Made by a program: the position numbers and the translations under genes. Shown here in pieces: positions 1 to 13,480 of a DNA stretch of 64,000 nucleotides (the stretch's first letter is position 1; each line of letters starts with the position of its first letter). The notes under the pieces were generated by a model. That model made no database searches, was not told the origin of the DNA, and saw nothing but the letters and a program-made list of their open reading frames with translations. Source of the DNA: Polyodon spathula (lineage: Eukaryota > Chordata > Actinopteri > Acipenseriformes > Polyodontidae). The stretch is from assembly GCF_017654505.1 (NCBI RefSeq), contig NC_054549.1, positions 24,423,647-24,487,646 of the forward strand. The letters run 5' to 3'.

Positions 1-95
1 AACAAACGGCGCAGTGGCCAAAATAAACAAACAGACGATATGAAACCAAGCAGTGGACGAACAAACAAGTACCATGCTGGTGCTTCCAGCAAAAA
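1..95 (-). mobile_element. LTR fragment, same family as the solo LTR at 15917-16299
   Basis: Read on the minus strand, this block matches the middle of the complete solo LTR at 15917-16299 (the part around 16050-16160), with shared runs such as GGAAGCACCAGCA and GTACTTGTTTG. The similarity stops at about 93, just after the GCTTCCA block, so the copy is truncated on that side. The other side is cut by the window edge. No coding sequence is present. Confidence 0.6.
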
Positions 96-779
96 ATAGC
101 AATTGTTATCTTTCTATGATATTAATTACCTCCTTTCTCTCAGCTACCATTCTCCACACTGAAACGTGCTTCTATATATAAAATTGTGCCAGGATTCAAT
201 TACTAATTACTCATTCACTTGAATCCCAGCACGTGAACTAATTTGTGCAATCCCGTGCTCACATACTATTACATACTTTATCTGCACATGGAATTATTGT
301 GCAATCCCTGCGCCTAAATACAACTATATATTTAACAACACTTGTGCTAAGTATCCCACATTATATCTCGTGCACCAATATATATATACATCAACATTAA
401 CATGCTACATACAACATATAAACATAAAATACACAGGGGAGGGGCACACTGCCTCATACGCTAATAAAATACCAATAGAAAGTTGTATTCAGCTAGAAAC
501 CATAGTCCAAATATTATCTGCATTTTAATAAGCATACAGCAGTGCACATATATTATTTTCGTAAATGAAGAGGACTGCAATTTGTGAGATCGATCATTAT
601 AGTGGCTTAAACTACTGAAATGTGTTCCTTTAAAAGTTACTTCGCCAGGCCTTTCCCACGATCATTTCATTACCAATCCAAATGAAACTACAATACATTA
701 CTCGTGCTGACCACGTTAAACTACTACAACCATTTGTTTTACATGACTGGGAAATATTAATAAGAATCTTAAATCCACC
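96..779. other. No gene seen (AT-rich non-coding)
   Basis: AT-rich sequence without a usable reading frame, splice-site pair or recognisable repeat. By position it lies within or downstream of lmcd1, which is transcribed on the minus strand. Confidence 0.5.
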
Positions 780-937
780 AGTAATGTTGTTGAAGCTGAC
801 ACCCTGGGATCTTTCAAGAAGATCCCAGGCTTAATGAGACTCTGGAATCAATAAGCTACTAACAACCAAACGAGCAAGATGGACCGAATGACCTCCTCTC
901 TTTTGTAAACTTGATGTTCTTCTTATGTTCTAAAATA
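780..937 (+). mobile_element. CR1-type LINE, 3' end fragment
   Basis: A 3' terminal piece of a CR1-clade retrotransposon. The first part still reads like the end of the reverse transcriptase (residues resembling VVEADTLGSFKK). It is followed by the short 3' UTR with the GCTTATTGATTCC-like and ACCAAACGAGCAAGATGG blocks and a TTCTTATGTTCT-type octamer tail. The same tail, inverted, ends the longer copy at 30123. It is heavily 5' truncated, which is usual for LINE insertions. Confidence 0.75.
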
Positions 938-1070
938 AAAGAAATCGACCAAAAAACTGAAGAATTTCATCACTGAAATCTGGTATTCCTGCAATTGCTG
1001 ATACTGGAATGTTTTCATTGTAATAACTGAAAGACCACCCAATTTCTTCATCTCGCTCAGAATGTCTTTG

Positions 1071-1327
1071 TATGTTCACTTTTGTTTCATTTATTACAGT
1101 CTGGTGACAAAAAAACAAAACAAAACCTGAAGCACCTCTGTGGCCTCAATGCAGCTTTTGAGCACGTCTTCTGTCCGAGTGCAGCTGGTACCCCAGGAGA
1201 GGGATGCAGGAAGACAGTTTAATGGTTACACTCTGCTGTACTTGGAGAGAAGACATGTTTAACAGTTGTTTTGAGGCCACAGGATGTGATGACTGAAACA
1301 GAAAATGATATAAAACAGTGGATACAT
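1071..1327. mobile_element. Palindromic MITE, family R1 (degenerate copy)
   Basis: The left arm (from about 1071) and right arm (to about 1327) match the two inverted arms of the better copy at 17877-18254. Shared landmarks are AGCACCTCTGTGGCCTCAA in the left arm, and GAGGCCACAG plus ACAGAAAATGATA in the right. The centre is rearranged and shorter. It encodes no protein and would be non-autonomous. Confidence 0.6.
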
Positions 1328-3739
1328 ACAACCAGAATGCATTCATTAAGATAATTGTTCTTTAAATATAGAACTGAAGAGCATCTCCTGAACTCAGGAA
1401 AAAGCACCAAAACCCACTTATCCTCAACCTCCCTGATATTCCACTGCTCCACTGTTAAATTACTTCACGTATTCTGCTGAACAGGCTGGCTTAATATAAA
1501 CTTCAAGAGACGTTTAACAGCCATTACATGACGAATGAAAATGTTTGGCAGGCGCTCGTTCAGAATTCTTTACGACTACATGCCTGGGATGAGGGTATGC
1601 TTCCCTAGCCTCCCTATCATCACTCGTGGAGATCAGAGCTTTCCTCTGGAAATATTTAGGGATTTAATCTAAGAGGTGAAGTGGTGTGGACTGGATAATA
1701 TAATGATATCACTGGTTTACCATCCTTTCAGGGGATTCAGAGAAATCTTGTATTATATGAGGAACTGCATCTTAGAATGAGACCCAGAACACAGTCAGCA
1801 TAATATAACGTAAAACATTTTTGCATGTATCTGTAGGAGTGTTTGTCCAGTGGTAGAGCACGTCCACATGTGTGTCATTTTTACATGTGCAAACAGTGGT
1901 TGTAGGCCACAGGGGTCTTTTTCGTGTAACCTCTGATGGTGTATTCAGAGCCGTGGCGGGGATGAATCTGCTGCTAGCACGCTTGTTTAGAATGGCCCCA
2001 CTTACATCATTGGAGGCCAAGTTTTAAACAACACCGACCTTCTCATTAAATGAGTTCTCAGCTTGGCACACACACAGTCGCCCCCAACTGAAAACACATG
2101 TTTCTCTTCTACAAGGTTTCCTGCATCCCTTTGCCTCTCCACACAAGCTCCACACAGCTCACTTGCTATTAGGAGTAAATGCTGCAATGTAATTTTTATT
2201 GGCTCATAAATAAATGTGGTTAAATTATTTGAATGCCTTGCGATTTGTATGATCCATTTAAGGGATGCAATAAAGAATGTTGTATGATAATATCTCAGTT
2301 CCAATCTGAATCCGATTGTCCATGTGAGAAGCAGTTTCAAGATGTCTGAATACCAGAATTCAGGAAGACAGGGTGTGCAGGAAGACAGATCTTACTGCCC
2401 TTCTGAGTGGGTGAACGCAGTCGGCATATGGCCTCATGTTAGATAGATACGTCTTACACCCTGTCGTGGGTTAGTCCTTACATAATGACTACTCTGCTGG
2501 GAATCTGACTGGCTGAGACAATCGGAGATGTTTGTAATATATTTTAGGGGATTCACAAGCAGTTATTATCAGTATTTTTTTTGTTCTTCGGAAGAGAAAA
2601 CTAAAGATTTAATTAATGGTCACTTTGCCAGTGAACTGGCACCGTGTTCCCCAATACAAAATCAGAGCCTTCAGGAGAAGTAAGACGACAGGCTAATTGT
2701 GTAGGCGCTTTCTGAAACGCTAAAGCATCTACTCAATTACAGTAGCCTACTGTATGTGGCAGTCAAGTTTGGGAAGCCAACTTTCACTGCTACAGAAAGC
2801 TAACAGGGATTGCAGTAAATCTCGGGCAGGGTTTAAAGTGCAATAAAATGGTGTGTAGTTTGGACAGACAGCGTCTCTGCTTCTCGCTAATCCCACTGCA
2901 CGCTGCCCTGCGTCCCCAGTGTGCCTGGTAAAAACAAACAGTAACTACAGGCCCATTCCAGCTGGATTAGCGGTTGGTGTAACAATACAAACAGCCAGAG
3001 AAGCTGGCCATGCATTCAAACAAAGGTCATTGTACTTACAGAACGAAAGTATTTAAACGGCACAGGAATGCAGTTAACCCCTCCAGACACGACTAGAAGC
3101 GCGGCACAATGGGAAATACTCCAGCGCAGCTTTCTTTTATTATTACTGCAGTATACAATGATTCTACCAACATGTCAGAAACATACACCCCAGCCACGGC
3201 TGTAAATTCTACTTAGAGCCATAAGTGGCATGAAAAAGATCATGTTTAAATAGAGACATACAACGTGCCTCCATACACCCCCAGGTAACTTGTGCTACAG
3301 AAAAGTTAATCACAATTGGATAAGCAGTTCTTTAGCTATATTTAAAAATGTAAGTATGACACATAGACAGTGGGCTGACACAAGCAAGACTCATGACAAC
3401 TGGACATTATCTAGAAACTTTATATGCAAACATGAAATGCTGTATGTAGGTACAACGACCTCCTCTATATCCGTTAATGTATAAAAACTGAGGGTGTTCC
3501 CTCGTTTCAAAGGTTCCCTCCTTTTAAGGTGGCCCTGTATACCGTGGAATACTATAGACACTGCTTTGATCCCATTTGTCCCATTACATTAGCCCCTGTA
3601 TTTTCAATACAAGGCAGAACATAAATCGCACACTCTATTACCTGTGGCTCTCAACTCTTAACCGATCATCCCCAGCAGGCAATAATGAAGATCTGCGATG
3701 CGCTCCTTACCATCTGAAACTGAAGGCTGTGATTCTTAC
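1328..3739. other. lmcd1 intron sequence, no exon seen
   Basis: This lies downstream of the lmcd1 exon at 3740-3995 in transcription order and should be intron. I searched the minus strand for the next exon, which would continue the PET domain, and did not find it. The reading frames present have no family resemblance. Around 2880-3060 a less AT-rich stretch could be a conserved non-coding element, but this cannot be judged from one sequence. Confidence 0.5.
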
Positions 3740-3995
3740 CAGTTTCTGAGTCAGTCCTGGGGGGGCCCACTCGTAGGTTATGGTATCGAAGGTGGGGTCT
3801 TTCCTGGACACGATAGGGTTTGTGATGATCATCCGGTTCCTCTTGTAAATCCGTCCCCCCTCCCCGCCCTTCATCCGCGCTGTCAGGCTGCAATTCTTGG
3901 AGTCTGTCAGTAAGAGGCCAATTTTCCGATCATCCTCGGCATCTGAGTATAGGTCGTGATCCTCCGGGCTGCAGCGGCATACCTGGCATACCTTC
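3740..3995 (-). CDS. lmcd1: lmcd1 internal exon: cysteine-rich region and start of PET domain
   Basis: A 256-bp exon encoding 85 complete residues after one base completing a split codon. It opens with a Cys-rich block ([15 protein letters not shown]), passes through DDRKIGLLL and the RIYKRNRM stretch, and ends in the PET-domain signature [19 protein letters not shown]1 (dyxin) is known as a LIM/PET cofactor that restrains GATA factors in muscle and heart. The minus-strand acceptor is a pyrimidine-rich CTGCACACAG before 3995; the donor CTG|GTAAGA follows 3740. The paralogue testin (TES) shares the layout, but the [15 protein letters not shown] wording fits LMCD1 better. The start is phase 2 and matches the exon at 8524-8628. 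No frameshift or stop is present, so the exon looks functional. The rest of the PET domain and both LIM domains lie outside the window. Confidence 0.9.
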
Positions 3996-5117
3996 CTGTG
4001 TGCAGACAGAGAGGATCGCATCAAAGTCCATGGCATTATAGCAGCCCAGCTCCAAGGGTTAACAGTCTGAGATGATCTCATGCCAAATGACTTTTGTATG
4101 GCACCTGGCATCAACACACATCAAGGTCTTTAGTCATTTGCTATTTTAACATGGGTAGGGATGCGAGACTGACCTTTATACTTATGCACCTGAGATCATT
4201 TTGGAATGTATCCTCATTCATTCAAATGACTGGTTGAATCGCACTGTTCCAAATTACACCTAATTGTACTCATTAGAGGTCTTAATATAGCAGGTCATAA
4301 ATCTAACCCATTTGTCACTTTGTGTATTATTCTACCTTGTTAAATTAACTGCAGCTAACAAAATAATTCCATTAATCTTAGCCCTTTTACTCCCTAGCTA
4401 CATAGGTCTCAAATGAGAAGTTTTAAAAGAAACACATGTTACAGCAAACATGATTTCTGTTATGTCATGTCAATGCCTTAATGTTACAGTAGGAGGTTGT
4501 AAAATGCTTCACAATTATAATACAGCAATATGACATTTTGACAGTATCTGTTTAGCCTGGTAATGAAAAGGTGAAGTTTAATGTTACAAGAATTATGTGA
4601 TGGTATTTGTTACAGCATTTGTGAATTGATAATGTCTATTTTGGCAGGGAACCTGAAGTAGTCAGTTAAAAGACTGGATGGTTTCTTACACCCTCATGTT
4701 AAAATCTCAGACTACATAATCTTCAAAAACAAGCAACATATTTTAATAAGTATGACAGCCCACAAGGACAGTGGCAATGTTGTCCATTTAGTGGCAATGC
4801 AGAGTGGCTGGGTGGAAGGTTTGTACTTCATTCCCGGACTGGCATCACACTGAATCTTTACCACTGCACAAACCTGATTATTCTCTGTTCAGGGTCCTTC
4901 TGCGAGGGAAGTCTATGTATGTATACACGCAGGCACTGTAACTCTTTGTCATACATTTTAAAGTTCAATTTTAAATATTTTTGCATGGGTTGGTACTATG
5001 TTTTGGAAAGCTCCAGGATATCACCCACTTAGAAAGTGGGAGAGCTGTAAAGATCACAACATGTACAATTGTGACCGAACGCTATATCACACAGAATCTG
5101 GACAAGCTTTATTAGCT

Positions 5118-5771
5118 TGTGACAGAGCGAGAACATATTTGAACTGTAAATCTTCCTCCCAAGCAGAAGGGGCACTCTGTAAGGTTGGTGGTAAGCTTTC
5201 CCCTAGATGGGCTAAGTGGTAGGTGGAAACCGGAAGTCGGTCATCTTGGGGGAAGAGCATAGCTGTAAGTACATTGAGCGGCTCCATTGCAATCAGCTAC
5301 GAGGTAAACATGGATTGGAGCTACCATGGCGACGGGCCGACCACGAGGAGGAGTTCTGGTAGTACAATTGGGAGGCAGTTATGCGAGTACGGCCCTCACT
5401 GCTGATGTAATCACTTAGCCGGAGCGCTGTTGTTTGTTTGTTTTATTTGCGTGTTCACAGATGAGCGAGAACCAGGGAGCTGCACCCATTGAGCCAGCCT
5501 TATTACCCAGAGCACAACTGCACTGCAGAGCCCAATAAAAACACAGAAGGACACTGAACACTTCACCGTGCACAAAAAAGAAATAACAGAATTACTCTGA
5601 TTGTTTGTATTATTATTTGAGGACTGAAACCCGCTGTGTTTTGCACCCAATACCATTGCTGGTAAAGGGTTGCCTTATTATTTGTTTACATAATAAAACA
5701 AGGATCGTTTTGGGAAGGAACTAAACATCGTGGACCTTGTTTTATTCACCTGCACCACTTGCACAGTGACA
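5118..5771. mobile_element. Solo LTR with 5-bp target duplication TAGCT
   Basis: The 654-bp unit starts TGTGACAG and ends CAGTGACA, with the canonical TG...CA ends of an LTR. It is flanked on both sides by the identical 5-mer TAGCT (5113-5117 and 5772-5776), the target-site duplication expected of integrase. AATAAA-type signals occur inside (about 5533 and 5690). No internal coding region is present, so this is best read as what remains after recombination between two LTRs. The orientation is probably plus, from the AATAAA positions. Confidence 0.82.
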
Positions 5772-6177
5772 TAGCTTTATTAACATTACCATTCCCCTTA
5801 GTTTTCAGCTGATAATCTTTTGGTCCTTACCTTTTTTTTTTTAAGTTAATTCAAGTACAGTGCTCACCCAAGCTTTAAAATCCCCATTATTAACTCGTAT
5901 TAGCCATGGATAAACTGCTGCATCCTGGTACCTTTGCTGTAGTTCGATGGTCATATTGGAGAGAGATTTAATTACAACACATGATATGATTAAGTACCAG
6001 AAAGAGTTGTCTTTGAAATATTTGCATATTCCAAACTGAAGTATAAAATACAAAGAACCAAATAAATCAACACAATAAAAATAGCATATGTGGTAATTTT
6101 ACTAGTGATAATAGCAGGGAAGGAAATTAAACAGCAACTTGGTATTGGTGTGAACTATCAAAGATATATTCTTCTGG

Positions 6178-8114
<1,937 letters not shown>

Positions 8115-8523
8115 TCAGTGCACGTTCTCATAATGTCTTAATAATAACACAGCATCAGAAATGTTAAAAAATATTCGTATGAAATCAGATTATAGAGAAA
8201 TGCAATCTGAAACACTTGCAGGAGTGCATGAGAAAAGTGTGCTAAAGATCGAGGCAGTGATGGACATACAGAAGGACATACAGACGGCAGACTGATGGAC
8301 ACGGTATTTTGAAGGAGGACCCTAAAGAACAAGAAGAATACACAAGTTGAGCTCTCCATTGCAGGTTGCTCTTCATGTAACTTCATAACTGTGCACTATG
8401 CATCAGTTTTATCCATGAAAAGGTTAGAACTGTCTGGGCTGCAGTAGGACCGCTGGCTTCAGTTTGACTAAATGAGAAAAGCATTAAAAAAAATAAGAAT
8501 CACTTTCAGGGAGGATACATTAC

Positions 8524-8628
8524 CTCCAAGAATGTGGCTGGAATCCAGTGCAGATCCCTTTACATCTCAAACAAGGCACACCTCTTCCTGCCATAGACTT
8601 GTGTGGTCCACAGGCCTTCTGTCTGCTG
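8524..8628 (-). CDS. lmcd1: lmcd1 exon encoding the N-terminal cysteine cluster
   Basis: Minus-strand frame ending in [16 protein letters not shown] plus the two bases AG, then a GTAATG donor. The AG joins the first base (G) of the exon at 3740-3995 to give Arg, reproducing the HSWRK-C-C junction of vertebrate LMCD1. The four cysteines here and those opening the next exon form the N-terminal Cys-rich region. The 5' boundary is less certain: after a good pyrimidine tract the first AG gives a start at 8628, but two further in-frame-compatible AGs follow. An in-frame ATG sits at 8594-8592 (MAGRGVPC...). In mammals the start codon is further upstream in another exon, so this Met is probably internal or an alternative start. 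The exon is too short to stand out as an ORF, and I identified it by motif. Confidence 0.85.
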
Positions 8629-10492
8629 CTGTGGACCGTTGCCAAGACAGGAAACAAAAGGAGAAATCAAGAGAGCCTGTTCAGAGGCCATGAAAAGGAC
8701 AATATCTTTTAAATCAGCAAGGAAAAGGGACATTCATTGGGTAGCAGGTCTTCAATAACATTCTTAGGAAATGACATGTACCTGGATGGGATCAGTAAAA
8801 AATCCAATTAAGTCAGCAAAACAAAACCAGTGTTTGAACTGCTTGGCGTGAGTGAGTTACACCACGACATGTCCCAACCAAACCCCATTCATGAATCACA
8901 TTGAGTTTTGATTTTGCATTACTAGTCAGTATGTTAAGTGGGAGTTTGGGGAATCTGATAAGACAAAGTCTGGAATGCCCTAGCTGAGACAATCTGTGAG
9001 GTTTATAGCATATTAGAGAACTTTTAAATGGGTATTTTTAAAGTTTAACTAGTGAGCCATGTGCATATTTCTGCTGCTTTAATACTACATATACTGTTTT
9101 GCTCTTGCCAAAAATCATTACACTTACCTTACAAGCCCCTCCCATTAGTGCTTCATGAACATGGATATAAAGATCAAAAACTCTGCTAGAGGTCTCTTTC
9201 TATGTGAGTTATGCAGGTGTGATAGGGGGTGACAGACAGAGGAGACACAGTAGCTGTGACAGTACCAGTGATAGCAGAGCACAGGCGAACATACAGCAAC
9301 ACTGAACAGAACACTGTGAAAACAAAACTACAAAAGTTGCTGTCAATACAACAAGTGCTACTCCACTATCTAGGAGGTCCTGTTAACGCACACTTCTGCT
9401 AACACAAAACAAATCCCGTTCCCAAACAATTAAATCTCTGGCCCTGGTTACACACACAGTCGTCAGCGGTTTTTAGAGGAGTTGAACGGTCTTGTCTGGG
9501 TAGCGTCGGCGGTCTTTTCCGGGTAGCGTCGGGGGTCTTGGTTCTTGATTCACGGCCTGTCAGCAGGACCCTTTTATTGTGAGATGCTCGGCCGGGACAC
9601 GCCCACATACTGGTCAATTACCAGCTGATTCACTATGTAACGGTTATATCCTCCACAACTGTAAATAGTCTTGTTTAAAATATACGTGATTATTGAAATA
9701 AAACAAAGCTACTATGTTAGAGTCTGCAGTCAGTAGCTATTGAGTTTGCAACAGCACTGTTTATAGCATCGCACTTTGCTTGATTCATAGGTTTGCAATT
9801 ATTCTTGGTTGATAATCCTTATTCTGTTATTACTACTTAGTTAATTTCTTCAAAATTGTACAGCGCTTAAAAATGCAGTGAAAAGGCAGGGTGTGAGCAT
9901 ACATATTTATGAACAAACCAGTTAGTATAACATGTTGCACAAATCTTTTAAATGTAGCGGTACCGTGATGGAATTAGCTTTCATTTTTAAAACAGCTAGG
10001 TTTGTGGCTGTAACCGTACAATTTATAAGGTCATACAATGCAGGATTCAATGATAAAGTGGCACACGTTACTTTATTTTTTATTTATTTTTTAATCACTG
10101 TCTTTATAGGTGTGTATGATTTGTTAGTTACCGAAATCTCAGTCAACAACTGAAGACAAAAGAGGATCATTTCGTACCACTTAATTTGCACCGATGATAC
10201 ACAACCTGGTTAACTGTACTGATGGCATATCAAATGCATAATGTAAGATATGGTTGCATTCTTGTAGAACTTAAGGATAAAACAAAAAATATTTTGACAA
10301 GGAACTGCTATAGAGCACAAAGTTGTTTCAATAAATACTTTCTGATTTAAATATAGGCCTACTATGTAATAGTTTGGGATATTCAGTCTATTTAAAACAA
10401 TAGGTAGGTGTTTATTTTTAAACTATTTTATATGTAATTATTAGTTGAATGAACAGCTACCGAAGACGACCATTTATGGAAAGCAGATAGCA

Positions 10493-10558
<66 letters not shown>

Positions 10559-11312
10559 ATATAGGATATATATATCTCACTGACGGACATATACAATCTC
10601 ACTGACGGACATATACAAGGCCTCCCACAAAAAAAAAAACATGTTGCCGGGGATTTACATCCCCAGCAGGAAAAAATAAAAACTAGTCATGTTTTAAAGA
10701 ACAAAAAACCCCACAGAAATCCCCCATGAATCCTGTAGCTCACAGCTATTGTGCCTGAAAATAAACCAGGATGTATAAACACACTGCAGTGCTGACAGCG
10801 ACTGATAAAAGTGCCAGCCATCTACTATGGTGTTTAAAGGTCTATTGTACATCAGGGACAATGCAAATACTGGAATACAAAACATATCAATAACATGTCC
10901 TACCCAATTGCCATGCCTTGACAGTTAAATAAGACAGCTCCCACCTGCCTCTGGGAGTCACTGGAAAGCGGCTTGAAATCAGGCTTGTTTATTTCCATCA
11001 GCAGCAGATCTAGATCAAATCGAGTTCATTTGGGACTCTGTGGCATTAGCATTAAATTGACCAATGAGTCTGAATTGGTCGTAAACATGCACGAAATCTG
11101 TTCTGCATTTATTAATCTATGACAATGATGAAAATGGGTTTTATTGTACTGTTTTATCTAATGCCGTGTCAATATATTTGAAAACAAATGTGATTAAACC
11201 ATGATTAAAATGACATTAAACTTTGATCCAGGTTAGTCACCCCTGCAAAGTTATTACAGTTTGTAACTTATCACTAGCAACATTGAACAAGGGCTTACAA
11301 TACGTATGCCAC
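8629..11312. other. Upstream lmcd1 intron or flank; no exon identified
   Basis: lmcd1 exon 1 (a short N-terminal peptide) should lie above 8629, but I could not find it. At about 9400-9650 a GC-richer block holds two tandem GGGTAGCGTCGG(C/G)GGTCTT units and a minus-strand AATAAAAGG, resembling part of a minus-oriented LTR, with no termini found. At 10575-10619 a 22-bp unit (CTCACTGACGGACATATACAA) is duplicated. The rest is AT-rich and featureless to me. Confidence 0.4.
10495..10556. repeat. (TA)n microsatellite
   Basis: A pure TA dinucleotide run of about 31 units, directly followed by degenerate TATATCTATATAGG sequence. Confidence 0.97.
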
Positions 11313-11720
11313 TGTAACAGGGGGAGGAGCCCTGTACGTGCAATTGTTATTTTTAGAACGGGATACCCCACCACCCCCGTGTAGTTTATTATTTTGTATT
11401 TAGACTTATTTATTGTATAAATGTATTTTTAAATGACGGTGAAAGCTGTGTGTTTTTGTTATTGTTTTATTTGTATATATGACAGTGAGAAGCCATAGCT
11501 TTTGTTTGGTAGAGTGGATGGGAAACCCCATCCACTATAAAAAACATTGTGCAGAAGGTGGCCATCTCCCTATGAATTAATTGTTTAATTTATTGCTGTC
11601 ACCTGCATAAAAGCCCGCAGCTCTCTGCACTCGGGTGGGTGTTTGAAAGGAGGAACGAGAGAACTAAATATAAACAGGAAATTGTCTCAGTTGTGATTAT
11701 TCAAAGTTCTCACTAACATA
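11313..11720 (+). mobile_element. Probable LTR-type remnant
   Basis: It starts TGTAACAGGGGGAGGAGCC, has a TATA-like ATAAAAG at about 11606 followed by GC-richer sequence, and reads like an LTR promoter and transcription start. I could not find a matching 3' end with a target duplication, so the right border is arbitrary and the copy may be truncated. Confidence 0.4.
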
Positions 11721-13284
11721 CTCCTCTCCAGCATTATTTCAACTTTTATCTTCATTTTGCTTTTATTTTTGCAACATTACCAAACTACCTTCCTCCTCCC
11801 TATAAAATCACACATAGTATCAAGTACAATAAACATTTATTCAAAAATCTTTAATACTTAACAGCAACTGATTGAATGAAACAAGTGTACAGCGATTGGC
11901 AGCATGTGCTGTCTACTAGCAGGAAACATGTCAGCCCCTCCCCATCACTGCACCATTGGCTTGCTTAGCTTTCTTTATTGCTTGCCCTTCATATGTATTT
12001 CAAGTAGGTTTCTGTTATTTTTCAATTCATGAAATTCAATAGCCCCCAAATTTTACTTGGCCTGTCATTCAACAAGCATTCGAGTATTCAGCACTCAGAA
12101 TTAGTGCTTCAGCACTCTATTGGTTTTTATCTTGAATTCCCACTCCTACATTAAAGGCACTGAGAAAGAATTATATCAATAATCTTGTCAAAGCACTGTA
12201 AATGTTGGGGTTGTTAACAGTTTAATAGGAAACATTAATTTATCCCACAGACTATCACTGACTGGGGCTGCCAGCCATTGCCTTTCATCAACCATCTGCA
12301 TTGTTTACTCAGTTCAAGCAGCTCCTTTTTTTAAGGTCCAGTTTTTAAAAAGTCAGTGAGCTGCTGCTTCCACTTCAGTGGAATCAGTCACTCAGCAGCA
12401 CGCTGTACTGTGCTGTGAATGGGACCCTTTGTGACATCTGTTATCCAAACTGTACATGTCTTGTCCCTAAGAATGTGATGCACCACTTGATATATATTAG
12501 AATATCATCCATAACTTCAAAACGCAGAAAGCTAAAACTATAAGAGACTATGTCAAAGAGGCAAACATTTTAGCCAGTGCCTTCCAGTGTGTCTACCTCC
12601 ATGCTCCAGGTGAACAGTTCTGTATTCTGTTTCTGCCATTTTGCTTTTCCATAAAAAAGTTAACAAGTATGAACATAAAGACAGTAGCAGAATGTGAGGG
12701 TCCCCAGCAGAATGCAGGAAGTGCAACTTCATAACAAGCAGCCCTGCTGCACAGAATGGCTGCTACACAATGAGGTACTGGGTCAGATTTCAAAGCATCA
12801 GTCCCATTTGGAAGGAGAAAAACTGGAACTGAACAGCGCAAAGCAAGTTCTCTTAAACCCTCAGGAGTTTTTATTCTCATTTTGCTAGGCTCCAACCATC
12901 TGTAAGAAAGAAATGTCATTTCTGTGCAAAGTATGGTAAGGAATGGACATTCTCATTAAGGTGGTTGTTCTAACGTAAACTTAGAGACTATTACGAAGTT
13001 ACATTTCAAAATATGTAAAGCCTCAGTCTATACTGTACAGATCTCAACCATGTAAAACGATGACACTGAAAAGATGTTTACACCACAGACTGTAGATAAA
13101 CCATGTTCTTGTACTGTATGACGTGTACGATGACCAGAACTGAAAAGTAAATAACCCTACATTCTCCTGGTAAGTGTCACAGACATGTCAGTTCTGTTTC
13201 TCTTCACATGGTGGTTGGCATCAGTGTATTAGTTTTGCAGTCCAAGTGGGTGAAAGCTGTTTCCACACCAGGGTATGTGTGATC
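11721..13284. other. No gene seen
   Basis: AT-rich DNA with short inverted motifs (for example CTGCTGCTTCCACTTCAGTG followed by its partial complement at about 12360-12410). The 108-codon minus-strand frame at 12593-12919 has no recognisable domain and overlaps an equally featureless frame on the other strand. Confidence 0.4.
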
Positions 13285-13480
13285 AAAGAAAAGGGTTTAT
13301 AACCAGGAGGTTGTCAGTTCAAATCCCAGCTCAGCCACTGACTCTTTGTGTGACCCTGACAAAATCACTTAACCTCCTTGTGCTGTCTTTTGGGTAGTTG
13401 TAAGTGACTCTGTACCTGATGCATAGTTCACACACCCTACTCTGTAAGTTGACTTGGATAAAGGCGTCTGCTAGATAAAC
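13285..13480 (+). mobile_element. tRNA-derived SINE
   Basis: It has a tRNA-like head with a B-box match (AGTTCAAATCCC), then the conserved fish SINE body (CTTTGTGTGACC, TCACTTAACCTCCTTGTGCT, GTAAGTGACTCTG). It ends with the LINE-derived tail GGATAAAGGCGTCTGCTAGA. Known SINEs of this class borrow an L2-type LINE 3' end for mobilisation. The A box is not clear. Confidence 0.85.

Noticed and set aside
13285..13480. Possible tRNA gene from the B-box match
   Set aside because: The downstream sequence is the SINE body and LINE-type tail, and no cloverleaf can be formed.
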